This document shows, in pieces, positions 8,803 to 17,247 of a stretch of DNA of 64,000 nt. The notes beneath the pieces are model-generated. The model was not told where the DNA came from, ran no database searches, and saw only the letters and a list, made by a program, of their open reading frames with translations. The translations under genes and the position numbers were made by a program. Every line of letters begins with the position of its first letter. Within the stretch, counting starts at the first letter, position 1. Source of the DNA: Myxococcota bacterium (GTDB lineage Bacteria > Myxococcota_A > UBA9160 > SMWR01); NCBI GenBank assembly GCA_039030075.1, contig JBCCEW010000004.1, positions 151,826 to 215,825 of the forward strand, read 5' to 3'.

Positions 8803-8969
8803 CTAGCAGGATGCTGAAAAACCCATTCCCGTCGCCACGCCGCGTCTGCCGGCCGCCTTCTTCGTTCCCGAAACTCGCTGTAGCGACACTACGGCTTCGC
8901 TTCGGCGCCTCCAAGGCAACCGGAACCCGCTCGCGTGGCTCGGCCCAGGGTTCTTCGGCAAGCTGCTAG
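8803..8969. repeat. 167-bp palindromic (MITE/REP-like) intergenic element
   Basis: The ends (8803-8824 and 8948-8969) are 22-bp inverted repeats matching at 18 positions, each bounded by CTAG. Pairing continues inward (GCCACGC against GCGTGGC) and the centre is GTAG-CGACA-CTAC, so the whole element could fold into one long hairpin. It fills the space between convergent nadE and the cold-shock-domain gene, and its right CTAG supplies the TAG stop of the latter. A diverged relative lies near 33970. It could be a non-autonomous mobile element, a terminator, or both. Confidence 0.65.
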
Positions 8970-9451
8970 GAGGCGGCGGCTCCGTCGGCCCCGACCGCCC
9001 GCACGTTCTCGGCCCGCGGACCCCGCGGCCCTTCCTGCACGACGTACTCCACGACGTCGCCCTCGGAGAGGGAGTCGTAGTCGTTCGTGCCGAGCCCGGA
9101 CCGGTGGAAGAAGACTTCCTTCCCGTCGTCACCGCGCACGAAGCCGAAGCCCCGGTCGGGCACGAGCTTCTTCACGCGGCCCCGCACCTTCGGCCCCGAG
9201 GGCACGGTGCGCTGCTGGGCGGTGCGGCGCCCACGGCCGCGGCCGCCGCGCGAGCGCGGCGCGCTGTAGCGATCGCCGTCGACGAATTCGGCCCGGAATA
9301 GCTCCATCGGGACCATCAGGTCCTGCATGGTCGAGTCGGACTGGGGCGAAAGCAGCACTTCCTCGTCGCTGATGTCGACGACGGTGTAGCGGAGGCCCGT
9401 GTTCTTGTGGACCACGAGGGATCCTTCTTCGAGCTCTTCGATCGACAGCAT
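8966..9451 (-). CDS. Cold-shock-domain RNA-binding protein with N-terminal extension
   Basis: 161 aa from the ATG at 9451, preceded by AAAGGAGG. The C-terminal 65 residues form a cold-shock domain with RNP-1 (GFGFV) and RNP-2-like VFFHRS motifs. Residues 1-55 are a small beta-rich module (LVVHKNTGLRYTVVDIS) I cannot name. Between them sits an RGG-rich linker (RSRGGRGRGRR), common in RNA-binding proteins. The usual CspA is about 70 aa, so this is an extended form. Its stop codon lies inside the right inverted repeat of the 8803-8969 element. Confidence 0.88.
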   Translation of the reverse strand: MLSIEELEEGSLVVHKNTGLRYTVVDISDEEVLLSPQSDSTMQDLMVPMELFRAEFVDGDRYSAPRSRGGRGRGRRTAQQRTVPSGPKVRGRVKKLVPDRGFGFVRGDDGKEVFFHRSGLGTNDYDSLSEGDVVEYVVQEGPRGPRAENVRAVGADGAAAS

Positions 9452-9666
9452 GGCGGCGCCTCCTTTCGAAGGGGATTCGGTCCTGCGGGGGCGGAACCGG
9501 GATTCCCGGCCTGGCCGACGGGGGGACTGGGCCCGGGAGGGGACACCGTCGGGGATGCGGGGGTTCCGCAGCGACCTGGCGGAACGCCAGAAACGCAGGA
9601 GGAGCCGCAGGTTAGGGGATCGCCCCAGGTGGGTCAATTCGGGCCGCGCTTCGCTAGCGTGCGGGC

Positions 9667-11010
9667 TTGCGAGCTTCCTTCCCGCGCCGCTGGCCGCCGC
9701 TCGCGGCCCTCTCCCTGTTCCTGGCGGCAGCCGTCGGCTCCGTCGCGGAGCCAGGCGATCCGCTACCGGCGGGCGCGGTGCGGGTCGGCACCAGCGGCGA
9801 CTACCAGCCCTTCAGCGTGGCCGCCGAGGGGGAAGCTCCCCTGCGCGGGTTCGACATCGCCTTGATCGAAGCCTGGGCCGAGGACACCGGCCGCCCGGTG
9901 ATCTGGGTGCCCTTCCGCTGGCCGAAGCTGATGGCCGCCTTCGAGGACGGGAAGTTCGACATCGTCGCCTCGGGGATCACGATGCGCCCGGAGCGATCGG
10001 TCGCGGGGCGCTTCACGGTGCCGGTCGCCGAGACGTCGCCCGTCGTGTTGGCGCGGCCCCCCGAGCGCTTCCGCGGCCTGCCCGATCTCGACCGCCCCCA
10101 GATCCGGATCGCCGTGAACGCGGGCGGCCATCTCGAGCGTGTCGCCCGGGCCCGCTTTCCGCGCGCCCACCTGGTCGCCGTCCCGGACAACCACGCGGTG
10201 CTGCCCCTGCTCCAGGAGGAGCGCGTGCACGCAGTGGTCACCGACAGCGTCGAGGCAACGCACTGGAAGGCCGCGGTCGGCGTGCCCGTCCGGCAACTCG
10301 GACCGCTGTCGGCGGACCGCAAGGCCTGGTGGGTGCATCCGGCCCGCGCCGAACTCGTCCGCGAACTCGACGCCTGGCTGCTCGCACGCGAGGCCGACGG
10401 CACGCTCGCGCGCCTCCGGCAGGAGTGGCTCGGCTCGGAAGCCGCCGCGACGGCCGACCCGCTGGGCGCGCTGCTTGGCGCCATCGACGAACGCTTGACG
10501 CTGATGCCCCTCGTTGGCGTGGTCAAGCGTCGCGACGGCGTCGCGCTCGAGGTGCCCGAGCGGGAGGTGTACGTCATCGACCGCGCCATCGCCGACTTGG
10601 AGGCGGCGGCCGAACGCGAGGAGAAGGAGGCGCCGGCGACGCCGGCCCTGCACGCGTTGTTCCAGGCGCAGATCGACGCGGCGAAGCGCGTGCAGTGGCG
10701 CGCGGTGAAGGACGCGGAGTACGTCCCGCCGGCACTCCCCGACCTGGACGCCGCGCTGCGCCCAGCGCTGGTGCGCATCGGTGAGCGGGTAGCCCAGCTC
10801 GTGTTGCAGCTTCCGGCCGACCTCCCGCTCGAGACGATTCGTGCGCGCGCACGCAGTGAACTGCGCGCGCCCTACCTCGACGACGAGCTGCGGCTCGCGT
10901 TGGCCGATGCCATCGGGGACTGCCTGCCGAAGGATCCGGAGGAGCTCGAGGCGCCCGCCCCGCCGGAGATCCTGCCCGAAGACGCGGTGCTCCCGCCTAC
11001 GGACGCGTGA
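9667..11010 (+). CDS. Fusion of periplasmic cyclohexadienyl dehydratase and AroQ-type chorismate mutase
   Basis: 447 aa from a TTG start with a signal peptide (LAALSLFLAAAVGSVA). Residues 37-260 are a solute-binding-like fold of the PheC subgroup (RVGTSGDYQPFS, RWPKLMAAFEDGKFDI, AVNAGGHLERVAR, PDNHAVL, VVTDSVEA). PheC decarboxylates prephenate to phenylpyruvate and arogenate to phenylalanine. Residues about 265-430 match secreted AroQ chorismate mutases (LLGAIDERLTLMPLVGVVKRRDG, then FQAQIDAAKRVQ), including the active-site Lys and Glu/Gln positions. The protein should convert chorismate via prephenate to phenylpyruvate outside the cytoplasm. The alternative is a transport-binding protein with an unrelated helical tail. 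Its end overlaps the convergent permease by 14 bp. Confidence 0.78.
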   Translation: MRASFPRRWPPLAALSLFLAAAVGSVAEPGDPLPAGAVRVGTSGDYQPFSVAAEGEAPLRGFDIALIEAWAEDTGRPVIWVPFRWPKLMAAFEDGKFDIVASGITMRPERSVAGRFTVPVAETSPVVLARPPERFRGLPDLDRPQIRIAVNAGGHLERVARARFPRAHLVAVPDNHAVLPLLQEERVHAVVTDSVEATHWKAAVGVPVRQLGPLSADRKAWWVHPARAELVRELDAWLLAREADGTLARLRQEWLGSEAAATADPLGALLGAIDERLTLMPLVGVVKRRDGVALEVPEREVYVIDRAIADLEAAAEREEKEAPATPALHALFQAQIDAAKRVQWRAVKDAEYVPPALPDLDAALRPALVRIGERVAQLVLQLPADLPLETIRARARSELRAPYLDDELRLALADAIGDCLPKDPEELEAPAPPEILPEDAVLPPTDA

Positions 11011-11512
11011 GCGCCCGGGCCACCAGACCCGCCACGAAGGGCAGCGCCAGGCAGGTGGCGTAGCGAAGCAGCGCGAAGCGCCAGCCGAGGATCGGCACCT
11101 CCCAGGCCAGCAGACGGTGGACGGCGAGCAGCGACCACGCCGCCAGGAACGCGACGACGGGACCGGCCCCGGCGCCACTGCGCAGCATGACCGCCGCGAT
11201 CGGCATCGACACGAACGGGCCGGCGGGCGTCACCATGCCGGCGCCCATCGCGATGACGAGGCCGCGCGCCCCCGAGTCGGCACCGAGCTGCTCCCTTACC
11301 CAGTCGGCGGGAATCAACTGGCTGACCAGGCCGGCGGCGAAGAAGGAAACGGCGATCACCAAGCCGAAGCGCAGCAACAGCTGACCGCCCTCGCCGAGCC
11401 CGGACACGAGGAGATCGCGCCCGCCCTGCGCGTAGGCGAGCGCCGCGAGGGCGGCGAGCAGCACCACCATCACGATCAGGGTTCCGTCGATCACGCTCCG
11501 CTGTGCCGGCAT
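10997..11512 (-). CDS. Small integral membrane permease (UPF0718/YraQ-like half)
   Basis: 171 aa with about five hydrophobic segments. The stretch GAGMVTPAGPFVSMPIAAVML resembles the conserved Gly/Pro membrane motif of the DUF318/UPF0718 permeases, which are normally about 300 aa with two such halves; this protein contains one. The substrate is unknown. It ends inside the 3' end of the convergent PheC-AroQ gene and starts 39 bases downstream of the queuosine-salvage gene on the same strand, so it may be the last gene of the operon that includes aconitase. A cytoplasmic-membrane location is expected. Confidence 0.6.
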   Translation of the reverse strand: MPAQRSVIDGTLIVMVVLLAALAALAYAQGGRDLLVSGLGEGGQLLLRFGLVIAVSFFAAGLVSQLIPADWVREQLGADSGARGLVIAMGAGMVTPAGPFVSMPIAAVMLRSGAGAGPVVAFLAAWSLLAVHRLLAWEVPILGWRFALLRYATCLALPFVAGLVARALTRP

Positions 11513-11551
11513 CGACCGGGCTCTCCCATTGGGTACTCCCCGTGAATCGTC

Positions 11552-12508
11552 TCAATAGTAGTAGGAGCGTGCTCGATGCCGGGGGTGGGCCTTGATCTCG
11601 GGCCGCTGCCCGCGATTCCACAGCGCGGTGTCGAGCTGCTGGGCCGTGAGCGTTACACCGCGCGCACGCAGCTCTGCCACCGCCGACTCGACGACGTCCA
11701 GGGCGACCGCGCGGATCTCGACCTCTTCCGGCGAGCCCACCTCGAGCTGCTCCTCGGCGGCAATCCGCGACGCCAGCGCTTCGTCGTAGACGAGCACGCC
11801 CGAGCAGCGCAGCACATGGGGCACGAGGTTGTCGGCGAAGATCGTGAGCGCATCGAGGTCGTCGAAGGCGCCGAGCCCCTTCCCCTCGAAGGCCGCCGCG
11901 AGGTCCGAGGCCGTGATCTGGGCGCGCTTGTAGAGCGGAACGGCGAAGTCGTCGTAGCTCGCGACGTCCCGGTAGAAGGGCATCTGGGCCAGGTCGGCAG
12001 CCAGCGTCGATGCGCGCCCGCCTGCCGCCTCGACCGCCCGACGAAACGATCCGGCGTGGTGCGTCTCGAGCCAGCTCCCCAGATCGTGGAGGGCACGCGC
12101 GAAGAGCTCCATCAGGGGCTGCACTTCGGCGACGCCTTCCTGCTCGAAGATCCGGTTGCAGCGCGCGACGTCGAGCGTGCGGAGGTCGGCGGCGCTCCAG
12201 GCGCCGGCGGCTTCGAAGTGTTCGTAGAGGCGGGCCGAGAGGCTCAGGTAACCCGACTTCCCCGGGCGCTTCCGCAGATGGGGAAACCAGCCCGAGCCGA
12301 AGTTGATCGCGTCCATCGTGATGACGTAGGCGAGGGTCGTGTCCGCGTCGGGGAAGGCGCGGTGCGCGGGATCCTGGCTCGGCGTCGGCGGCGCGACGGC
12401 CTCCTCGTCGATCCACCGCGCGAAGGCGTCGGCATCGACGCGCACGTGGCGCGCACGCTCCCGCACACGCGCGCAGGCCGTCCGGATCTCGGCGAAGAAG
12501 TCGCTCAC
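11552..12508 (-). CDS. Queuosine salvage protein (DUF2419/Qng1)
   Basis: 318 aa. The family landmarks are present: MDAINFGSGWF near residue 85, YKRAQITASDL near 193, LTIFADNLVPHVLRCSGVL near 223 and the terminal RARSYYY. Members hydrolyse queuosine 5'-phosphate to free queuine for tRNA modification; the Asp of the FADN segment matches the catalytic region. Its ATG overlaps the stop of the upstream lipid kinase by four bases. The family is best known in eukaryotes and is patchy in bacteria, where it permits queuine recycling. No Tgt or Queuine transporter gene is nearby. Confidence 0.85.
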   Translation of the reverse strand: MSDFFAEIRTACARVRERARHVRVDADAFARWIDEEAVAPPTPSQDPAHRAFPDADTTLAYVITMDAINFGSGWFPHLRKRPGKSGYLSLSARLYEHFEAAGAWSAADLRTLDVARCNRIFEQEGVAEVQPLMELFARALHDLGSWLETHHAGSFRRAVEAAGGRASTLAADLAQMPFYRDVASYDDFAVPLYKRAQITASDLAAAFEGKGLGAFDDLDALTIFADNLVPHVLRCSGVLVYDEALASRIAAEEQLEVGSPEEVEIRAVALDVVESAVAELRARGVTLTAQQLDTALWNRGQRPEIKAHPRHRARSYYY

Positions 12509-13428
12509 CCCTTCGGGCCGATCCAGGCCAGCGCGTCGGGCAGGATCCGCACACGCGCCGGCGCCAGCCCGAGCGGCTCGCCGTCGGCCTCGAGTCGCAC
12601 CGCGGCGTCGGACTCGATCGCGATCTCGCGTCCCCGCCAGCTCGAGACGATCGGGTCGCTGAGGTGGGTTCCGACGAAGAGCTTGCGCAGCCGAAAGAGC
12701 AGCACGGGCAGCGGCAACGGCGCCACGTGCACGAGATCGAACTGGCCGTCGTCGAGGCGCGACTCGGGAGCCATCGGCATGCCGCCGCCGAAGTAGCCGC
12801 CGCCCGCGACGACGAGCAGCACCGTCGGACCGTCGAAGACCTTCTCGCCGTCGACCGTCAACGCGATGCGGTCGGCGCGGAACTGGAGCAGCGCGCGCAC
12901 GGTGCCGAGGGCGAATGCGAGCCGGCCCCCGAGCGCAGCGGCCTGCCGCGCGAGCTCCACGGTCAGCGCACTCACGCCGAAGCTCACCTCGTTGACGAAG
13001 TGGGTGACACGTGTCGCTCCGTCGGCATCGGTGTAGGTGAGGTGCCCGGCGTCGAACCGGCGTGCACTTCCCGTGACCAGGGTCTCGATCGCCGCTTCGG
13101 GATCCGTGGGCACCCCGAGGCTGCGCGCAAAGTCGCAGCCGGTTCCCAGCGGGAGCACGCCGATCTCGGTGCGTCCACCGAGGTCCGCAGCGAGCAAGCC
13201 GCTCGCGACCTCACCGAGCGTGCCGTCGCCGCCGGCCACGACGAGTCGCTCGATGCCCGCCTGCACGGCCTCGCGGGCCAGACGTCCGGCGTCACCCGGG
13301 CCTTCGGTCCAGGCGACGTCGAGTGCACCGAGCCGCTCGCGCAGCGGCGCCTCCAGACGACGCCAGCGCCCCGCACCGGATCCCTGCCCGCTCTGCGGGT
13401 TCACGATCACCAGCGTGCGGGGCGTCAT
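12505..13428 (-). CDS. Diacylglycerol/lipid kinase, YegS/DagK family
   Basis: 307 aa from the ATG at 13428. The DAGK catalytic motifs are clear: VNPQSGQGSG near residue 9, VVAGGDGTLGEVASGL near 65 and LPLGTGCDFARSLGV near 92. The C-terminal beta domain contains GGGYFGGGMPMAPES and a final VRLEADGEPL. Enzymes of this family phosphorylate diacylglycerol, sphingosine or related lipids with ATP. The precise lipid is not readable. It lies 27 bases downstream of aconitase on the same strand and overlaps the queuosine-salvage gene (ATGA), suggesting one transcript for at least acn, this gene and the salvage gene. Confidence 0.88.
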   Translation of the reverse strand: MTPRTLVIVNPQSGQGSGAGRWRRLEAPLRERLGALDVAWTEGPGDAGRLAREAVQAGIERLVVAGGDGTLGEVASGLLAADLGGRTEIGVLPLGTGCDFARSLGVPTDPEAAIETLVTGSARRFDAGHLTYTDADGATRVTHFVNEVSFGVSALTVELARQAAALGGRLAFALGTVRALLQFRADRIALTVDGEKVFDGPTVLLVVAGGGYFGGGMPMAPESRLDDGQFDLVHVAPLPLPVLLFRLRKLFVGTHLSDPIVSSWRGREIAIESDAAVRLEADGEPLGLAPARVRILPDALAWIGPKG

Positions 13429-13454
13429 GCGACTGGGAGCTCGCGAAGTGGCGG

Positions 13455-15719
13455 CTATTGGCTGCGCAGCAGATTCAGGGCCGAGCCCGCCTGGAACCAC
13501 TCGATCTGCTCTTCGTTCAGCGTGTGGTCGGCCGCGAACTCGTCTTCGCTGCCGTCGGCGTGGTGCAGCACGACGGTCACGGGCTGGCCCGGGGCCAGGG
13601 CCGCGAGACCCTTTACGCTGAGGCGATCGCCTTCCTGCACCTTCTCGTAGTCGGCGGCGTTCGCGAAGGTGAGCGGCAGGACGCCCTGCTTCTTGAGATT
13701 CGTCTCGGCGATGCGCGCGAAGCTGCGCACCAGCACGGCGGCGGCCCCGAGCAGGCGCGGCGACATCGCCGCGTGCTCGCGGCTCGACCCTTCGCCGTAG
13801 TTCTCGTCGCCCACCGCGATCCAGCGACTGCCCGCGCCACGAATGTGCTTCGCGATCTCCGCGAAGGTCTTGCCGCCATCGCCGGTGAGCGGATTCTTGC
13901 CGAGGCCCGCTTCGTCGGTGAAGGCATTGATCGCGCCGGAGAACATGTTGTCGCTGATGTTCTCGAGGTGGCCCCGGAACTTGAGCCACTTCCCAGCTGG
14001 CGAGATGTGGTCGGTCGTGCACTTCCCCTTCGCCTTGAGCAGGAGCGGAACGCCCTGGATGTCCTGGCCGTCCCACGCCGCGAACGGCTCGAGGAGCTGG
14101 AGGCGTTCGGAGGTCGGGCTCACCGACACGTCCGGTGCACCTCCCGCCGGCGGATCGGCGTAGCCGGCACGGCTCGATACGAAGCCGTCGCGCGGAATCT
14201 CGGGGGCAGGAGCCGGCGGCTCGAGGGTGTACTTCGTGCCCTCGTAGTCGATCTCGTCGGTGAGCGGGTTGAACTCGAGGGTGCCCGCCAGGGCGTAGGC
14301 CACCACGATCTCTGGGCTCGCGATGAAGGACGACGTGCCGGTGTTGCCGTCGTTGCGCTTCTTGAAGTTGCGGTTGTACGAGTTGATGATCGAGTTCTCT
14401 TCGCCCTCGGCGATGTCGTCGCGCTTCCACTGACCGATGCAGGGGCCGCAGGCATTCGCGAGCACGAGTCCGCCGATCTCGTCGAAGTCCTCCATCTGAC
14501 CGTCACGCTGGATGGTCAGGTGGATCTGTTCAGAGCCGGGCGTCACCCACAGCTTCGTCTTCGCCTTCGCGCCGGCCTCGCGCGCCTGTCGCGCCACGTC
14601 CGCGGCGCGTTCGAGATCCTCGTAGGAGGAGTTGGTGCAGCTGCCGATCAGGGCCGAGGTGAGCGCCGGCGGATACCCGTTCGAGCGGACGTCGGCCGCC
14701 ATCTGGGAAACCGGACGCGCGAGATCCGGCGTGTGGGGCCCGACGATGTGGGGCTCGAGGGTCGAGAGGTCGATCTCGACCACCTCGTCGAAGAAGCGCC
14801 CGGGATCGGCTTCGATCTCCGGATCCGCGCGCAGCAGCTCAGCGTGTCGGTTCGCCAGGTCGGCGATCTCCTCGCGACCGGTCGCCTTCAGGTAGGTCGC
14901 CATGCGCTCGTCATAGGGGAAGATCGACGTGGTGGCGCCGAGCTCGGCACCCATGTTCGTGATCGTCCCCTTGCCGGTGCAGCTGATCGAAGCGGTGCCC
15001 GGCCCGAAGTACTCGATGACCCGGTTGGTGCCGCCCTTCACGGTGAGGATCTCGCATACCTTGAGGATCACATCCTTCGGCGCGGCCCAACCGCTGAGGC
15101 TGCCGGTCAGACGCACGCCGACGAGCTTCGGGTAGAGCACCTCCCACGGGAAGCCGGCCATCACGTCGACGGCGTCGGCACCGCCGACGCCACACGCAAA
15201 CATGCCGAGGCCGCCCGCATTCGGCGTGTGCGAGTCGGTGCCGATCATCATGCCGCCGGGGAAGGCGTACTGCTCGAGCACGACCTGGTGGATGATCCCC
15301 GCGCCCGGTCCCCAGAAGCCGATGCCGTAGCGCGCGGAGGCGCCCTTCAGGAAGTCGTAGACCTCCTGGTTCGTCGTCCTCGCCGTCTCCATGTCCTGGG
15401 CGGCACCGACGTAGGCTTGGATCAGGTGGTCGCAGTGCACCGTGGAGGGGACGGCAGTCTCGTCCTTGCCGGCGAGCATGAACTGCAAGACCGCCATCTG
15501 GGCGGTGGCATCCTGCATCGCCACGCGATCGGGGCGCAGACCGACGTAGCTCTGGCCCGGGTCGAGGTCCTCGCCCTCGGGATCGGCGAGGTGGCCGAGG
15601 AAGACCTTCTCGGCGTAGGTCAGCGGGCGGTCCTTGCGGTCGCGCGCCGTCTCGACGTTCTTGGCGAGCGTCCGATAGACGCTTTCGACGAGGGCGGGCG
15701 TGGTCTCGATCGACGGCAT
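13455..15719 (-). CDS. acn: Aconitate hydratase, mitochondrial-type
   Basis: 754 aa, the length of mitochondrial-type aconitases and shorter than AcnA (about 890) or AcnB (about 865). It interconverts citrate and isocitrate in the TCA cycle. The 4Fe-4S ligands are visible as GSCTNSSYED near 350 and NACGPCIGQW near 413. Substrate-binding segments include GTDSHTPNAGGLG near 160, NRNFKKRNDG near 440 and GEGSSREHAA near 640. The start follows GGAGGAG. A long open frame on the opposite strand is an artefact of base composition. Confidence 0.96.
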   Translation of the reverse strand: MPSIETTPALVESVYRTLAKNVETARDRKDRPLTYAEKVFLGHLADPEGEDLDPGQSYVGLRPDRVAMQDATAQMAVLQFMLAGKDETAVPSTVHCDHLIQAYVGAAQDMETARTTNQEVYDFLKGASARYGIGFWGPGAGIIHQVVLEQYAFPGGMMIGTDSHTPNAGGLGMFACGVGGADAVDVMAGFPWEVLYPKLVGVRLTGSLSGWAAPKDVILKVCEILTVKGGTNRVIEYFGPGTASISCTGKGTITNMGAELGATTSIFPYDERMATYLKATGREEIADLANRHAELLRADPEIEADPGRFFDEVVEIDLSTLEPHIVGPHTPDLARPVSQMAADVRSNGYPPALTSALIGSCTNSSYEDLERAADVARQAREAGAKAKTKLWVTPGSEQIHLTIQRDGQMEDFDEIGGLVLANACGPCIGQWKRDDIAEGEENSIINSYNRNFKKRNDGNTGTSSFIASPEIVVAYALAGTLEFNPLTDEIDYEGTKYTLEPPAPAPEIPRDGFVSSRAGYADPPAGGAPDVSVSPTSERLQLLEPFAAWDGQDIQGVPLLLKAKGKCTTDHISPAGKWLKFRGHLENISDNMFSGAINAFTDEAGLGKNPLTGDGGKTFAEIAKHIRGAGSRWIAVGDENYGEGSSREHAAMSPRLLGAAAVLVRSFARIAETNLKKQGVLPLTFANAADYEKVQEGDRLSVKGLAALAPGQPVTVVLHHADGSEDEFAADHTLNEEQIEWFQAGSALNLLRSQ

Positions 15720-15796
15720 GGCTGGCTCCTCCGGGGGGCGCGAGGATAGCGGGCCCGGCGGGGCTTGGGGCCCTCAGGCCGGGCCACAACGCCTCG

Positions 15797-17206
15797 CTAG
15801 GTGCCTTTGGCGAGGGCGCTGCGCAGCTCTTGGAGCAGGTGCGCCGAGCTGTGCGCGGCGCGCCGGAAGTCGGCGAGGTCGAGACTCTCGTTCTCGCCGT
15901 GGGCGTTGCAGGGCGGGTCTTCCAAGCCGAGCAGCAGTGCGGGCACACCGCCCAACACGTCGACGAAGGGTCCCACGAAGGGAATCGTCCCGCCGCAGCC
16001 GATCACCGTGGCGGCGCAGCCGTACCCCCGCTCGAGTGCGCGCTTCGCGGCGTCGAAGGCGGGGCCTTCGGCGCGCGTCTTCCAACCCGGCACCGCCGCC
16101 GGCACCTCGGTGATCACGTCGACCCCGACCGGCGGGTCCGCGCACACGAAGTCGGCCACGCAACGCGCCACCCGATCGGCGTCCTGACCGGGAGCGACGC
16201 GAACCCCGATCCGCGCCTTCGCCTCGGCCATTAGCTGATTCGCGGCGGTCGCCAGCGGCATGCCCTCGAGTGCGGTGACGGCCAGCGCGGGCCGATGCCA
16301 CAGCCGCTCGTACACGCTGCGGTCGCCCTCGCCGGCGAAGCGCGAGGCGGCGGTCATACCCGCGTCGCGCCGAAATGCGTCGGCGTCGAAGGGGAGTGCA
16401 GCGAGTTCGCGGCGCTCCTCGGCGTCGAGCTCGGGGACGTCGTCGAGTAGGCCAGGCACCTGGATCGCCCCATCTGCGTCGACCAGACGGGCCAGCAGCA
16501 CGGCCATCGCGGTGGCTGCGTCGGGCACGGGCCCACCCCACATGCCGCTGTGAATGGGATGGTCGAGCGCCCGCACGGTGACGTCGACCTGGACGATGCC
16601 GCGCAGACTCGTCGTCAACGACGGCACGCCCGTCGCCAGGTTCGCCGTGTCCGACAAGAGCAGTACGTCGCAATCGAGACGTTCGCGGTGCGCGCGCAGG
16701 AACTCGGCCAGGTGTTCCGACCCGATCTCCTCTTCGCCTTCGACGACGAACTTGAGGTTCACGGGCAGGCGGCCTTCGGCTTCGAACCAGGCGCGCAGTG
16801 CCGCGACGTGGAGCACGACACCGGCTTTGTCGTCGACGACACCGCGCCCGTAGAGTCGTCCGTCGTCGCGGCGCGTGGGCTCGAAGGGCGGGCTCTGCCA
16901 GTGGGGCTCGCGGCCCGGCGGCTGGACGTCGTGGTGGGCGTAGACGAGCGCGGTCGGCGCTTCGGGTCCGGCGTGGAGCCAGTCGCCCACGACGTAGGGG
17001 TGGGCATCGCCGAGTCGCAGCACCTCGACGTTCTCGAGACCGGTGCGACGCAAGAGGTCGGCGACGGCGTCGGCACTCTTCTCGACCTCGGCCGGGTCGA
17101 AGCCGGCCGCGGAGACGCTGGGGATCCGTGACAGCGCGACGAGTTCGTCGATCGCGGCGTCCATGCCGGCGTCGAGGGCGCGAAGAACGGCTTCCGGTGC
17201 GCTCAC
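15797..17206 (-). CDS. M20-family metallopeptidase/dipeptidase
   Basis: 469 aa from a GTG start. The binuclear-zinc ligands are in order: YAHHDVQ near 88, GVVDDKAG near 121 (bridging Asp), EGEEEIGS near 155 and NAHGENES near 437. The dimerisation (lid) domain lies between about 200 and 370, with DHPIHSGMWGG. The family includes CNDP-like dipeptidases and acetylornithine or succinyl-DAP deacylases; the length and the PPGREPHWQSPPF segment favour the dipeptidase branch. It is expected to be cytoplasmic because no signal peptide is present. It is divergent from the alpha/beta hydrolase at 17248. Confidence 0.9.
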   Translation of the reverse strand: MSAPEAVLRALDAGMDAAIDELVALSRIPSVSAAGFDPAEVEKSADAVADLLRRTGLENVEVLRLGDAHPYVVGDWLHAGPEAPTALVYAHHDVQPPGREPHWQSPPFEPTRRDDGRLYGRGVVDDKAGVVLHVAALRAWFEAEGRLPVNLKFVVEGEEEIGSEHLAEFLRAHRERLDCDVLLLSDTANLATGVPSLTTSLRGIVQVDVTVRALDHPIHSGMWGGPVPDAATAMAVLLARLVDADGAIQVPGLLDDVPELDAEERRELAALPFDADAFRRDAGMTAASRFAGEGDRSVYERLWHRPALAVTALEGMPLATAANQLMAEAKARIGVRVAPGQDADRVARCVADFVCADPPVGVDVITEVPAAVPGWKTRAEGPAFDAAKRALERGYGCAATVIGCGGTIPFVGPFVDVLGGVPALLLGLEDPPCNAHGENESLDLADFRRAAHSSAHLLQELRSALAKGT

Positions 17207-17247
17207 GGGGCGAACGTAGCACCCGTCGGACGGGGTAAGATGGCGGC

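Noticed and set aside
13323-15749. Long open frame (808 codons) opposite aconitase
   Set aside because: It is the antisense shadow of a strongly conserved gene; its sequence is low-complexity Arg/Gly/Val-rich text with no family motif.
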